From Iodobacter violaceini (GTDB taxonomy: Bacteria; Pseudomonadota; Gammaproteobacteria; Burkholderiales; Chitinibacteraceae): a stretch of DNA of 64,000 bases. The position numbers were made by a program, and so were the translations under genes. Location: NCBI RefSeq assembly GCF_011601265.1, contig NZ_JAAOLX010000011.1, forward strand, positions 1-64,000, given 5' to 3'. The notes below the pieces were generated by a model. It saw nothing but the letters and a program-made list of their open reading frames with translations, ran no database searches and had not been told where the DNA came from. Positions within the stretch are counted from its first letter, which is position 1; each line of letters opens with the position of its first letter. Positions 63,982 through 64,000 of this stretch are shown here, in pieces.

Positions 63982-64000
63982 ATGGAAAACATCGAACAGC
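63982..64000 (+). CDS. acpP: Acyl carrier protein, start only (runs off the window)
   Basis: The last 19 bases encode MENIEQ, the start of an acyl carrier protein, in the position expected after fabG in the plsX-fabH-fabD-fabG-acpP cluster. A -10-like TAGAAT box lies about 50 bases upstream. Only the first six codons are visible, so the call rests on gene order. Confidence 0.75.

Overview
The window reads as a contiguous stretch of chromosome from a betaproteobacterium of the order Neisseriales, most like the Chromobacteriaceae (Iodobacter, Deefgea and Chitinibacter relatives). This is inferred from gene order and protein type: a stand-alone RlmK, the rsmI-lpoA-yraN-gmhA/diaA-dolP block, the yceD-rpmF-plsX-fabHDG-acpP block, a Gcr-type membrane 'recombinase', a secreted chitinase and many c-di-GMP proteins. 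No phage, plasmid, insertion sequence, CRISPR array or recognisable defence island was found. It is mostly core genome with a few accessory genes.

Layout. 1-4.4 kb: glycosyltransferase plus LpxH-like phosphatase pair, a DUF1289 protein and a DUF2298-type membrane protein. 4.8-7.3 kb: gcr and a 2OG-Fe(II) oxygenase. 7.5-10.4 kb: a periplasmic sugar-type binding protein translationally coupled to a membrane GGDEF protein. 10.4-17.1 kb: metF, a GH18 chitinase with a long Thr-Pro linker, endonuclease I, an EAL protein, lrgB-lrgA with a divergent LysR regulator, and tRNA-Leu(CAA). 17.3-20.9 kb: the rsmI / lpoA-yraN-gmhA-dolP envelope block. 21-25.1 kb: an aromatic/aspartate aminotransferase, murJ and rpsT. 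25.1-29.8 kb: a small unknown gene, a REC-GGDEF protein, an EAL-CBS-GGDEF protein and an AI-2E family permease. 29.9-36.3 kb: nadE, a chemoreceptor and a frameshifted remnant of another, sbcB and a TIGR03790 protein. 36.4-36.8 kb: a tRNA-Pro-Arg-His operon with a clear promoter. 37.1-39.1 kb: folD and pyrD. 39.4-47.2 kb: the rsx (rnf) electron-transport operon, with a ParB/Srx-like gene inside it, followed by small genes and nth. 47.3-50.4 kb: an ABC exporter pair and free-methionine sulfoxide reductase. 50.5-58.5 kb: rep, pyk, coaD, rlmK, an exonuclease/GIY-YIG fusion and an RsmI paralogue. 58.4-64 kb: maf, yceD, rpmF and the fatty-acid synthesis operon, running into acpP at the window edge.

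Themes. (1) c-di-GMP signalling is dense: four proteins carry GGDEF and/or EAL domains. Two of the three GGDEF domains have broken active-site motifs (EGNEF, EGPQF) but keep the RxxD inhibitory site exactly five residues upstream, so they look like c-di-GMP receptors rather than cyclases. (2) The rsx operon is split by three separate non-coding palindromic elements, and related CTCTGTG-containing elements recur elsewhere in the window. (3) Envelope and lipid genes dominate the conserved blocks (lpoA, murJ, dolP, gmhA, fab genes, LpxH-like). The items most worth following up are the two degenerate-GGDEF receptor candidates, the repeat elements in the rsx operon, the ParB-like gene between rsxC and rsxD, and the frameshifted chemoreceptor remnant. 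No complete, clearly new multi-gene system could be demonstrated.
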